From Micropterus salmoides (Eukaryota > Chordata > Actinopteri > Centrarchiformes > Centrarchidae): DNA of 64,000 bases. The stretch's first letter is position 1. Each line of letters opens with the position of its first letter. The stretch lies in contig NW_024040817.1 in assembly GCF_014851395.1 (NCBI RefSeq), positions 19,990,519 through 20,054,518 on the forward strand, in the 5' to 3' direction. Both the position numbers and the translations under genes were made by a program. This document shows, piece by piece, positions 13,801-26,600 of this stretch. The notes beneath the pieces are model-generated. The model searched no databases. It was not told the origin of the DNA and saw only the letters and a list, made by a program, of their open reading frames with translations.

Positions 13801-14223
13801 AGTTGTTCTCCGCATATAAGATTCATTGTGATGCAGTGTGCCTAAAACTGCATCCTTTGTAATGAAGTTCATCAGATCAGAGTGCATAACAGACTCACTT
13901 TATTCAGCACATTAATGTACTCTCAGCCATAATTTAGCCTCTTCCGTCTTTGCAATTTGTATGTAATGAGCATCTTAAGGCAGCCCTGAGCATGCGATTA
14001 TATTTATGATGTTGTTGTTGATTACTACTGGTCTGGTATATTGGAGCTTTGTCCGCAGGGCGCTTGTGAGGCAAGCATCTTTTTTTGGGTGTAAGTGTTT
14101 TTGTGAATAACTTAATTGTGAGAGCTTTGATTAGAGAGTTCAGCCTTGTAAGCAGTAGTTACTTAGTGCTGTGTTTGGATTTGTCTCACAATACCTACAT
14201 GTTTCTGTTTTTAAATTAATCCT
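10868..14223. other. Region upstream of galnt4 coding start
   Basis: No coding exon recognised. A non-coding first exon and promoter of galnt4 probably lie here or further upstream. The part around 11.3-11.8 kb has more CpG than its surroundings and is a possible but unproven place. Confidence 0.35.
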
Positions 14224-14310
14224 ATGTCTCTTTCTGTTCTCCAGAAGCTTGTGTCCTGTAGGGCACCCCAAAGCTCAGCTTGTCACGGTGCCTCCCTGGG
14301 GCTTTCTATC
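14224..14310 (+). promoter_or_regulatory. galnt4: Splice acceptor and 5' UTR of galnt4 start exon
   Basis: An upstream in-frame ATG at 14224 lies inside a polypyrimidine tract ending ccag at 14241-14244, a typical 3' splice site. If that site is used, 14245-14310 is 5' UTR, the ATG at 14224 is intronic, and a non-coding first exon lies upstream. I could not place that exon or a promoter. Confidence 0.55.
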
Positions 14311-14696
14311 ATGAGGGGGCGTTGCTCTCGAAAACTGGGCGTGCTGGCCAAGGCAGGCTTCCTGCTGTGGCTGCTGTGGCTGGGCTACCTTCTTTTAGCC
14401 CGCTCTGCTCTCCCTTCCTCTTCCTCTGGAGAGGAGGAAGACAATGACCACAATCTCCAGGCGAGGCAGCTCCCTATAGAGGAGAGTGGGGCTGATGGGC
14501 AGCTGGCTAGGCCTCTCTACGTTAAGTCTCCACCAGACAGTAATGCACCGGGAGAGTGGGGTCGGGCCGCACACCTAAACCTCAGCCCTGAAGAAAAGAA
14601 GGAGGAGCAGGACAGTGTGGAGCGCTACGCCATCAATATCTATGTCAGTGATAAGATTTCCCTCCATCGGCACATCCAAGACCACAGGATGAATGA
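14311..14696 (+). CDS. galnt4: galnt4 coding exon 1 (cytosolic tail, TM anchor, stem)
   Basis: Encodes residues 1-128 plus two bases of codon 129. The start context is atcATGa, with A at -3. Residues 12-30 are a Leu/Trp-rich anchor after a basic tail (type II topology). Then comes a Ser-rich, acidic stem and the conserved NIYVSDKISLHRH block. It ends GA|GTAAGT. The exon probably begins non-coding at 14245, after the acceptor tttctgttctccag. Confidence 0.9.
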
Positions 14697-17600
14697 GTAA
14701 GTAGAATAAAAAGGCATCCTAAACACGAATGAGCCAATAGTCCGAAGTTGACTAAAATAGTTTTCTTGAAAATCACACTTTTTTATTGCTTGCCATTTTC
14801 TTTGAAGTTCCAGCCAAAACATGCAGTGTATGTATCTCTGGCCTTGAACGCTGCAGAGGGAGTTGATAGCTGTGCTACAACTGTGTCAGGGATAAATCAC
14901 TCAATAGAGATTAAGTTGAGCTCTTTACTGGAATCAGTTTTCCACTGACAGTTTGAAACAAGGATGGAGGCTCTCATGATGCATTGCAGGGTTTATTGAA
15001 GCTGGTGCGAGCAGCTCTCTGCCTGAATGGATTTATTCCACCCAGAATTGTTGTGCACAGCTATTCTCAGCTCATCCTCTGTGATGAAACACAGAGTGTG
15101 ATGTATTTTATTAGTAGTTTTGCCTTCCACCGCCCTTTGCCTTATCCCTTACTGGCTCCCATCCTAATGAAACCCAGATTAAGTGTGTCCATCAATGTGG
15201 TGGAAACCATTGATTGTGTAAACGCTGTGTGTTTTTGTTTTTTTACATGCCCTGGAGTGCCCCAGTTAAGCATAGATTCTCTTTAGCAGTGGATTCATGA
15301 TTACATCTAAGGATACATATTCTCAATTGCATTCAGCATGTCATGGTTCGACACTGAACTGCAGACACAGAAAAATGAATCTCAGAGGTCGCCCCGGTGA
15401 AACTGTAATAAATCATTTTACCAGCGGGATGCCTGCATATCCAAAGGTAGACTGTAAAGATGCTTTGATCTTCTCACAGGGCTGAGGAACTCGCCGGGAA
15501 GGTTGAAAGTCAGACCCTGTGCTTACGCAAGGGTAACATTCAAACAACATATCATTATCTCTCCTGCAGCTTTATAGCATTTCAAGGCAGCATTTTGTTT
15601 TAAAACAGTCACTGCACTTTTGTCACTTTTATGACGTGGCATGATGGGACTTTGCGCTGGCAGGGAGACATTTCTGACAAGTGCACATTTTATTTCCTTT
15701 GCTTGCTACCTTTTGGTGTTTTGGTGACTGGTTCTTGTACATCTGATGTAAGTGGTAGTACAGATGCAGTAAGGAGTGAGCTGGCAGGGTTGAAGTGGGT
15801 TGCGATTTTGGTGTCAAGGAACTCATGTGCTTCTCCGTCCGCCTGCCCATACCATGACGGAGGTGCAAGACACAGTGGTGCTCAGTGCTATTTTTGCATG
15901 AACAGATTCTATTCATAAGCTTACAGACTTGTTTTGTGGATGATATGTCAGCTAGTTCTACTTTGATAATGTTTTTATAATTATACACATGTAGCTGAGC
16001 TGTGAATGACGTCCGGCATTGATCCGCCAGTCAGCAGGGTTGGGTATTGAGAACTGGTTCCAAGTTGGAACCGTTACCAAATTGCCAAGAACCTTGCATT
16101 CGTTAAGACATGTGCATTTTGATTCTGCTTATCGTTTCCTAAGTTTTTTTGCATATTGCAGTCGTTCTGAAACTGCAGTGAGCATTTTATAGTCCATAAA
16201 AGTACTTATCTGCCAGGACCTGCTTCACGGACCTACAACAAAGCATGCGAGAAGAGAGTACTTCTGTTTACATTCCTGGACCATGGCGGACCGCAGCAAA
16301 TGCTCCAAAGTTTGGCTTATCTAAAAAAGAGAACGACACAGCAAAATGTGTCTGTGTCAGTGACGTCGCAGACACAGCTAATGCTAACGTCACACACTCA
16401 GGTATAAAACACAGATGAGTTGACGTTCACCTTTTATAGTGAAAGTAAACGAATGATGACCACAAATTATTCCAATATATATTTTCCTTAGATCCTGTTT
16501 TTATATGAGTCTCCATAGACACCCCTCTAGTACAGAAACTCCTTTCCCTTTAGCCATGGGAAACTGGGATTTGATAAGAACCAGATTTGATAAGTAGACT
16601 CGGAATCATAAGTGGTGAAATGAAATTGAAAGGACACCTAACCCTACAAGTCAGTCACCAGGGCGTGAGATTTAATTTGAATCCTTCACAGAAATCAGAT
16701 GGTGCATGTCTCCTTTTGTTGTTGTGTGCTGCCGTTTCTGTTTTTCTTTATGCATAGCAACACTGTAAGCAAATGTGTCACGTCCTCTCAACCTAATTTA
16801 TTTTAAGGTGGTATTGCAGTTCTGCACCTACTCCATAGTTGCATCACTTTCCTCCAGTGAGCAGGTTTTGTGGCAGATTCACTTTAGACTGCTCTCTCAT
16901 GATTGGCTGTGACTAGGCTAATGCTAGGGCATAACATATTTGTTCTAACCCCAACCCACTTCCAACAGTGTCATAGTTGTGGGTTTAGCCCCTGGCTACA
17001 AACTTACCAGAAGTAATTTAGCCTGTGTCAGTGTTTACACTGTCAGTGTTGTATGCCACTGATTCATAAAAATAGAGCTCACAGAAGGCTCTCTTTCTCA
17101 TGTTTTTTTTCTCCCTCCATGCCTCCTTTGTTCTCATTCTCTCAATTTTCCAGTTTTTCACTTCAATTTTCCTCCAGTGTTGCCCTGTCCCCCCTCTCTG
17201 TTCTGCTCTCTTCTCTGTTTGTTCAAGTTTCTGTGGTCTGTCCAAGAGCACTGCTGTGGTATGTTGCTCACTGGTGTGATACCCTACCCACCCCCATCCA
17301 TATTTCTGCTGCTCGTTATTGTTTTAATGACTGCCATCTGGATTAAGACCAGACACTCCTCCTGCCTCAATAGCTGCTGAAGCCGATCTGGCCATATGAA
17401 AAAAGTATGTACTGTTGCTTATGTGAACTGTGTCTGTCTCTTCCCCCACCCCACCCCGCCCCACCCACGCACACAAACACACCTCAGATGCCGAAGTAAG
17501 AAGTTTGACTACCGGCATTTACCCACCACCTCTGTGATCATAGCCTTCTACAACGAGGCCTGGTCCACCCTGCTGAGGACAGTTCACAGTGTCCTGGAGA

Positions 17601-20600
17601 CCACGCCTGCCATCCTGTTGAAAGAGATCATCCTTATTGACGACTACAGTGACCGAGGTCTGACCCTCTACACTGATAAATAAACTAATGTGTTATTTCT
17701 TTGTCTGTAAGAATAAAAATGAAGGGAAAAAGTCTTTCAAGCCCAGGAACAGAGAGGACTGACAGTCTTGGCCTAGTTCAGTAAAGCGGACAAACCAAAC
17801 CTCAGTTGTGCTCTGATGTCTTCGCATTGACAGCGTACAAGAGAACGAGTCGAGCAGCAGTCTGCTATATATAGAAATAAAGATCCTATCTGTGGGAACA
17901 GTGAATAGAAAATGTCCCCAGATTTGTTCCAACATCAATAAGAACAAAAAACATCCTCAAAAACCTGTTAGGACACCTTATATTAATGACGGAATTAGGT
18001 GCACTTGAAGGATAGCAGACTCTTATCTCCAGGCCCAAAACAAAAAGGCAAAACAAGAACTACTTCATGTATTGTATCTTGAATGTAGCTGTGCAGTGTC
18101 AGCATCTATGTGACACAGGTTTGAAAATCTGCTTGGAAGTTCATCTTGGGAAAAGTATGTGACAAAATAGTCTCAACTCAAAGGTCAACTTACTAGCTTT
18201 TCTGAGCTTTCGACCACATCTCACTGTCTCCATCAGTGAATGGAATATGAACTGATTTCGGTGGACCCCTGCTAACTCTGAATGAAGTCTTAGAAACTGG
18301 ATATAGGAATAGCTTGATGTCCATCTGTCTTAATGGAATTAGTATTCAGTCCCAGCTAGTCTGTATATCGGAGACATTACGCCATGATTACTTCAGTGTG
18401 CAATGAGCTGCCATGACATCATTTCCTCTCCTCTGACCACCCTGCCTAAATGCAATGCTAGACATGCCACTCCCCAACCAGGACGGTGACTTCGGCCAGA
18501 CAGCGACTGGAGGACTGACAGCTTTCTCTCATGTTTCCAACTTGGTTGAACAGGATCTTGCATACCAAGCCTTGTATTAACCTCACTTGCCCTTAGACCA
18601 TAAAAGGAGTGCTGATGACACAATGTATGTTTTAATGTGATGTACTCACAAGATAAATGTGCAATAAATATTAGTTACTGGTATTTCACATAGCATTACA
18701 TAGCACAACAGAGGAAAGGGAAACAGAATATTGGACCTACATTCATTGGGTGGTGACAACTCCAAATGAATGCCATGTTTGCTAAAATGTTAGCCATTAG
18801 AAACTTTATAAGCTACTGGTTGGGCAGTAGCTGTTTATCTCTCAGTTTGCTTTGTCTTTTCTTCTGTCCTCTAGTGGCCAAAATGTTGGACGAGGAAATA
18901 ACGTTACTTTAATGTTACATGGATGTGTGTGTGTGTGTGTTATGACAAATAGGCTACCTGAAATCCCAACTAGCTGACTACATCAGCAATCTGAAACGTG
19001 TGCGACTTATCCGCACCAACAAAAGGGAGGGTCTGGTCCGGGCACGTCTCATCGGTGCCACCTATGCTACTGGTGATGTACTGACATTCCTTGATTGCCA
19101 CTGTGAGTGCGTCCCTGGCTGGATTGAGCCTCTGCTGGAAAGGTGGGTTGATCATATTAGATGGGTAACAGCTTTCTGAAGATTTAAACTCAAAGAAACT
19201 TTTGTGTTTTGTATTTGTACAAAGGTGAAAGCAACACCAAATACTAAACCAGTTTTGTGTTTTTGTCTTTTTTTCCCCCCTCCCCCTTTTTTTCTACACA
19301 TTATTGGCCATGCTGGGTGTTTAGGATTGGCGAGAATGCCAGTACCATCGTGTGTCCTGTGATCGACACCATCGACTGGAACACCTTTGAGTTTTACATG
19401 CAGACGGACGAGCCGATGATCGGAGGTTTTGACTGGAGACTGACATTTCAATGGCACTCAGTCCCAGCAGTGGAACGCAAGAGGCGCAAGTCTCGCATCG
19501 ACCCCATCAGGTGACAGTATGATACTTAACAATGTCTACTCCCACGGGAGATCACTTTATCAGATTGGCACCCACCAGTGTAGAGAGGTCTGCTCTTAAA
19601 AATGTGATACACCTCTCACCCTTTCTTTCTTTCTTTCTTTCCCTTTTCTCACTTTTCGTTAAAAGTGTTTGGGCAGCAAAAACTGCTGGCCGAAAACGCA
19701 CCAAAATTGGCACGTAGGTTGCAAATTCCACCACTACTCAGGCAAAAAAAATGACCATAGACCTCATGGTGGCTATAACAACTAACTTTGCGTTTTTGCA
19801 ATTATCTCGGAAACTGCTTCATTTAGAGTCAAACTTCTTTCATCATTTTAACCTCTGGATTCATCTGCATATTTGCTTCAATGGTCTTCTGCTCCAAAAA
19901 TGTCAAATTATGTGACTTTTTATCACTTCTCACAAAAACCTATTTTTGCAAACTCGTCCCAGACGGTTTTGCCAATTGACCTGAAACTTTGGCAGGATCA
20001 TCTACAGATGTCACTGATCAAAAGTTATCAAAAGAATTTTGATACGTCAATCTGTTTTTTTTCCCATAAATTTTTACTTTTGTGTATTTACGTACAATTT
20101 TACGTAAATGCCCGTAAATCCAAAGTTGGCTTAAGCTAATGTAACCAAACTTGACGAGTCCGTTCAGATGCTCGGTCCAAGCTTCGTTGAGCAGTCCTGG
20201 GATATTCTTCCACTAGGGGGTGCTACACTCGCCAAAATTCATACCTCACAATTCGCTGCATGGATTCAAACAAAATTTGGATTGTACAATCTAGGGTTAC
20301 TACTCATTTGAGGCATAAAATTTGGTAATGATTGCTCAAACTGGGCGTGGCTTATTACAAGAAATGTAAATTTCTAGACATTTCTCATTCCAAGCTTCAA
20401 TTAATCGACGAAAATCACCCGTACGTCCTAGAAAGCTGAAATTTTTACAGCACATTAATGAACATCTACATCTCCACAAGTCTTTCTTCAAACGCTACCA
20501 AAATCGACACAGTTGTTCTGTAGATGGCCGATATGAAGTGTCACAAAGGATTTTCAGATTGGTCAAATGGTGAGTCTGCAGTGATATTCAGTATCTTGCC

Positions 20601-23600
20601 ATAACTTGTGATGTCACTACCTGAACTTGTGAGAAGGTGTATGGAAACAGCCTCTCACCAGTGCCTCAGCCAGTGAGTCACCGACTTTGGAAATCTGAAG
20701 TTCCAGGGTTCAAATCCCCAGGTGACTGAGTCAGACTTGCTCAAATAGAGGTGTTCAGATCATAGTGAGTCTAAGATCTCTATTTTATTTGGATCCCGTG
20801 ACACTTTCTTCTTATTTTTCTCTGCTTAAAAGTGTTTGTGCAGCTTAAACTTTAAATCTTGGAAACACAGAATGCTGCAGGTGGATTGAACATGTCACCA
20901 AGTAGTCAGGTACATATAATAACACTTTCTGATCTCGAGGTTATGCTGTAAAAATCAAGTTTGCGTTTCCCCAATTATCTGAAAGTCCAAATTATTTCAT
21001 CACTTTAATCTCTTAAGTCGTCTGCGTCTGTTCTTCTCCTCTGAAAATGTCAAATGTTGCGTTTTTCACGACTTGCTTGGATCCCGATTATTGCTGCTCG
21101 CGGCTATATTTTATTATTACTTTATTACTTCCTTACTACATTTCCACTTCTATTGCACTCTAAGAATGTTTGACTGATGTGTTACTTGGGTCAATAAATC
21201 TACATAATCAGGGTGATTTATTAACTTTTGTTAATTTTTAACAATCCCATACTGAAAACATTTGTTGTATTCTAATTATCAATCCTCCTTTTAGTTTTGT
21301 TATACACACATAATACAGTAATAAACAACACAAACTGTCAGAGATATGGGAATACAATCCACAACTTTGTTATCAACTTTTAGTTCACCCTGCCTCCAGG
21401 TGAAGCTGCCACTTTGCATGAAATATTGTGTGGGGGAGAGGCAGTGCTTTAATGATGCTGTGGGTTGAAAGGTGAAAGTCTGTTGCTCTTTATATAGTCT
21501 CTTGTGCTTGTGATCACAACTAGCTGTGGTGCATGATTTTACAAATTTATATTATGAAGTCTTTCCCACCAGACCTTGCAGCAACCACTACATGGCAAGT
21601 CAAGTCAATGTATTTTTAAAGCACATTTAAAAACAACCTCTGTTGAACAAAGTTCTGTACAAAGTAATGCAATTGCAAACAACACAAAAAAGCAGATCAA
21701 TCAGATAAAAACATACAGCAATAATAAAACATCAACAATGACGAAACATACAGCAATAAATAGAACAGGACAGATAAGCATCAGTGTCCCTATACTGACT
21801 CGAACGCCTAAGAATAAAAATACATTCTAAGACGAGTCTCGTCTTAGAATGTAGTCAGGCATGATCTAATGAAAATGGGAAGTTCATTCCTTGTGGCCAC
21901 ACGAAAGGCACAATCTCCCCTGTCTTCAGTCGAGCCTGTGGAATAGCTAAAAAACAAGCATGATTATTAGCTTGGGTGTACATACTCTTTAAATGCTTCT
22001 TTTATTAATGTGGTTCACGTCTTCTTAAGGCGGTGTAATCGAAAACAGACAATTCACGTCTGTGGAAGCTGTTAGGATTGGAAAATGAATTACCATTCTA
22101 AAGTATTTTCACTGTTTTGCCCAGGTCTCCGACAATGGCAGGTGGATTATTTGCTGTGAGCAAGGCCTACTTTGAGCACCTGGGCACATATGACATGGGC
22201 ATGGACGTGTGGGGAGGAGAAAACCTGGAGCTCTCTTTTAGGGTGAGTTCAGTTCTCCTTCAGTGAGGACCACTTCTTTTACCTATGCCACTTCGCAATA
22301 TGAGACCAAAGAACGGCTTTTTAAAAAAAATATTGGGAAAACTGATTCATTCAGGTTGTTTTCTTTTGAATGAGATAAAGAGTAGACAGAAAAATAAATT
22401 AATTGAGGTTTATTTTCAATTCTTTACCAAAGAAAATATTTTTTATGGCCTTTGATTCATCCATCTAACAGCAAACAGTCTGTGGGTAGCTGATGTGAGA
22501 GCGACACATGTCAGTGTCAGATCACTTGTCAGCCATGACACCTGAAACTGCACCCTGGTATTGGCTGATGTGATATCGGTGTCGCTTTTCACTTGTTTGC
22601 GTCAATCAAATTGGCACAGATTTTAAGCTATGGGTGTGTTTGTAGCTGGAGCACACAAATTGTGTGTGCATGATTGAAAGAGTGTATGTGGTTTCAGTGT
22701 GAAGACGAATGGGTTGTTTTCCAGAGTGATGCGTGGTGCATGTGGAAGTAAAAATTCCTCTCACTGGGGACTTTTTTGCCATACATAATTTATGTTTATA
22801 GAATTGATTTTCAACCTTGTTTTTGGAGTGCTAAAAAAATATGGTGCGGGGAAAAACGCCTGGTGAATTAAGATGGAAGGCACTGTCGTGTTTGGCTATG
22901 GATATATGATAATGATTTCGCCTTGTGTAATTGGAACATAGCTCAGCCAAGTATTAAGAAAGACCATGTTAACAGCCTTTCATTTTTTAAGGTTGTAGTT
23001 TTTTTTCCCTTCTTGTTTTTCCGTGGTGGAAGATCAAGCAATTATACAATGTAAATTTATACTATAAATCAGAGCTGTTTTCAAATGCACTCTTATGACT
23101 CACAAGAAGCAGGGGTTGGATTTTCATGGTGAGACTGTGCACAGCTTTGTTCATCATTCAGAGGGGATCTCTAGCATAGCACCACAAACATCATCATTTT
23201 ATTTGTATTAAAATTTGTATCCTCCTTCAAGGAGACATTTAGGCTAATATGTATGGACACAAATAGTATACAATTTAATATGTACTCAAGGACAGATCAG
23301 GCAGACTGCTTGCAATCTTACAAATTACCTGGTGGTTTATTGGCAGGTAAGTCAAACAGACAAAGTTCACAGTTGTTGTCACATCATTTCAACACATGCG
23401 GTTTATAATAGACCATGAGCTTGGTTAATAAATGAACCATTTCCTGCTGATCCTGCTGATGTGTACATCATTGTAACAGCCCACATGGAAAGATTAACAA
23501 CACTACATGCTGCTGTCTTTAAGAGTTCATTGTGTTCAACCACAAAAATATAGAATATGTATTCCAAAAATACTTTAAAAAGGAATGTTAGGAGGTTAAT

Positions 23601-26600
23601 GGAAGATCTAATCTTAAAAAAGATGTCATGTGTTCAACCTCCTCAGGTGTGGCAGTGTGGGGGTAGCCTGGAGATTCACCCTTGCTCTCATGTGGGCCAT
23701 GTCTTCCCAAAAAAGGCCCCTTATGCACGGCCCAACTTCCTCCAGAATACTGTACGAGCTGCAGAGGTTTGGATGGACTCTTATAAACAACACTTCTACA
23801 ACAGGAATCCTCCAGCCAGAAAGGTAGGACAGTTACAAATAAAAGGAAAAAAGTATGTAAACAGTATGTCTAGACAGAAGCAGGAACACAAGAAGCTGAC
23901 ATTAGAATACTCCCAGAATCATATGTGGAAAAACACCTTCTCTTGACACTGAACCCTACAGGAATGCCACGTTACACCTAACAGCACCATGTTACAGGGC
24001 TGCTTACCTTTGATGTTAGATTTAGATGTTTTATATGATATGATTTACCTACTTAGATGTCAACATATGATGAAACACTGTCCGTCTGACTGGGTCAGGC
24101 GTATGTGCACGTACCGCGTGTGCTGTGCCTCTCAGGTTCTGAGTATTGGGCACCATCAAAAATTCATGTGTCTCAGTTTCACCTATCTGAAAAAAAAGTA
24201 CATTATTAATGTCAGGGATCTTTGATCAAACAATAAATTACCTGGTCAGGGGGAGATTGAGCACAGTACTGCAAGACCAGATCACCAGCTGCTGTCATAA
24301 TATGTTAACAGACTGCAGAGCTATAGACAGTAATCTTGGAAATAGTGCGTCATCCATTTTCATTAAGTGCATTTAGTTACTTGATGTTCAGTTTTTTTTT
24401 TTTTTTTGCAATGTTCAAACAGATGGACGACCAGTTTACTGTCTTCCAGATTTATTATAAGCAGGTTCTAAATTATTTTCCCAAGAACACCCAGCAGTCA
24501 TTGTTACTGAGAGTCTGTGTCCTGGATTTGGAGATTTATTGTAGACTGGTTTAGATGTATTAAGAGTTATCACAAAGGATTAAAAAAAGGATTTAAAATC
24601 TTATTTATTTATTTGTTTTTACGAGAAACTGCATTCTCCATTGTTCATCTCAGCAACATGTTCTTTGTATTCTGATCTTGAAACACTAGCTGGGGCACTA
24701 AGTTTGTGACTGAAATAGTTTAGTGTATCTGTGAGACCCAATAGTGACATTTCACCCTCATGCAGTGCAAATATTTAAGGTGTGTGAGTGTTCTGGACTT
24801 TGAGTTGCTTAAGGCGGAGTTCCCTACCTCTGCAAACTAAGCTATCTTATCACCTGCTACTTGGTGATGCCATTAGGTTATGGTTGTTTAGATTCATGTA
24901 GGATTCAGCTTTGATATCCAGGATTTAACTATTTACCTTTACGGGGTGATTATTTGTTTTTTTACTGAAGGTGCCTCAAATATTGAATTAAGTTAACTAG
25001 GCGTGTCCTTGATAAACTTTAGCAACCTCGCCTGCCAGTGAAAGACATCTAGATCCACACCGATTTTGGAAAGGTGTTCATTGTGTGCTTATGTTACAGG
25101 AAACCTATGGGGATGTCTCAGAGCGACTGCTGCTGAGGGAGAGGCTGAAATGCAACAGTTTTGATTGGTATCTGAAGAATGTCTACCCTGAACTACATGT
25201 ACCTGAGGACAGGCCGGGCTGGCACGGGGCTGTGAGTGTTTGCTATGCATATCTGTATTCCTAACCAGAGATCATTTCCTGATTTGCACCAGCCTAGTTA
25301 CTGAAGTGAAAAAGAAATGGCATTGCAGTTGTGTTATGTTTTCTTAATTCCATTTATTTTGAACCTGAAACTGGGTGTTACGCTGGTGCATGATATAGGA
25401 AAGTTCTGTGTAATGTGATAAGGATGGACAAACAAGACGAACAAGTCTTTGAAACACATTTGGACTGGACTCAAGACCATTATCAGCCAGACAGCTGGTG
25501 GATTATTCCAACAAAATTCTTGGGTGGCTCAATGTTGGGTTTTGAAATTAATATATTTCAGCCACCATGATGTAACCATTGTGTCTGTATGTGACCTTAC
25601 AGTTGGACCTGCCTGTAGAGAATAAAACCAACAAGAGAAACTACAGCATTGTATTTTTTGCTGATTGTTACTAACTATGTATTCTTCTCTTCCTGCCAGG
25701 TGCGCAGCTCGGGGATACACTCAGAGTGTCTTGACTACAATGCTCCAGAGCACAGTCCCACAGGTTCCCACCTTTCTCTGTTCAGCTGCCATGGCCAGGG
25801 AGGCAACCAGGTACATTAAGCAATCCACGCTTTTGTTCTGTCTTTCTCTCTTGTGCACGTATTTTCTCTTGTCAATGACAATGTCACAACCTCTCTTGGC
25901 CCAGTGAGAGATGTAACTGAAAATGTCAGCGCTTTCTGTTCACCCCTAAAACGAGCTGCCACAGTTGATTCCCGCCAGAAAATTGCTCTCTGCTGCTGTG
26001 TCCAGCACGACTTGAATGTAATGAAGGGAAAAACTAAGTTTGGTATTGTATCCACATATAGCTGAAAATAGTGTGCAATTCAATCACTGGTACTTTTAAA
26101 CTGAATACCTGCCAACAAAATTGATGGATGATTTAGCAACCAGCAGATTATTTGTCTGTGAGGATGTATATTTAATGTTGGAGTCAGACAATAGGCAGAG
26201 TTCCTTTCTGTGAATCTCCAACCTGCTTCTATCTCTGATTACCCCACTGATGCACTGCATCAGGTGTCTCCAGTCACAAAAAGCACCATGTGTGACTGAA
26301 AATCAATGTTTGAATGGCTCCCCGCTGAAACAAAAACCTGAGGGCCCTCCACCTGCCTCCCTCCTGCTCCCCCTTTCCTGGCCCACATAAGAACCACGTT
26401 CCATTTAAAAGATACATGAGACTCCCAGGCAGAATGAATGGCACAGCCTGGGTAAATAAGTTTGAAGCCAGACACAGGGGCCCCGGGTGAGTCTTTTAAA
26501 TGACCATTACGGGCCCCGAAGCACCTGAAAGATGTATGAGATGTGAAGAGAAGGATGGGGAAGTATGAAGATTGAATACCTGACCCTACGTTTAACAGGT

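Larger units (their letters stand above)
19511..22124 (+). other. galnt4: galnt4 intron 4, repeat-rich
   Basis: GT-AG intron of 2.6 kb holding two direct partial copies of a dispersed fish repeat (19650-21110), an AT-rich repeat (21590-21700) and a perfect 15-bp hairpin at 21821. Confidence 0.8.

Noticed and set aside
23557..23946. 129-codon plus-strand frame as a separate gene
   Set aside because: Its middle is galnt4 exon 6; the ends are intron sequence read through the splice sites.
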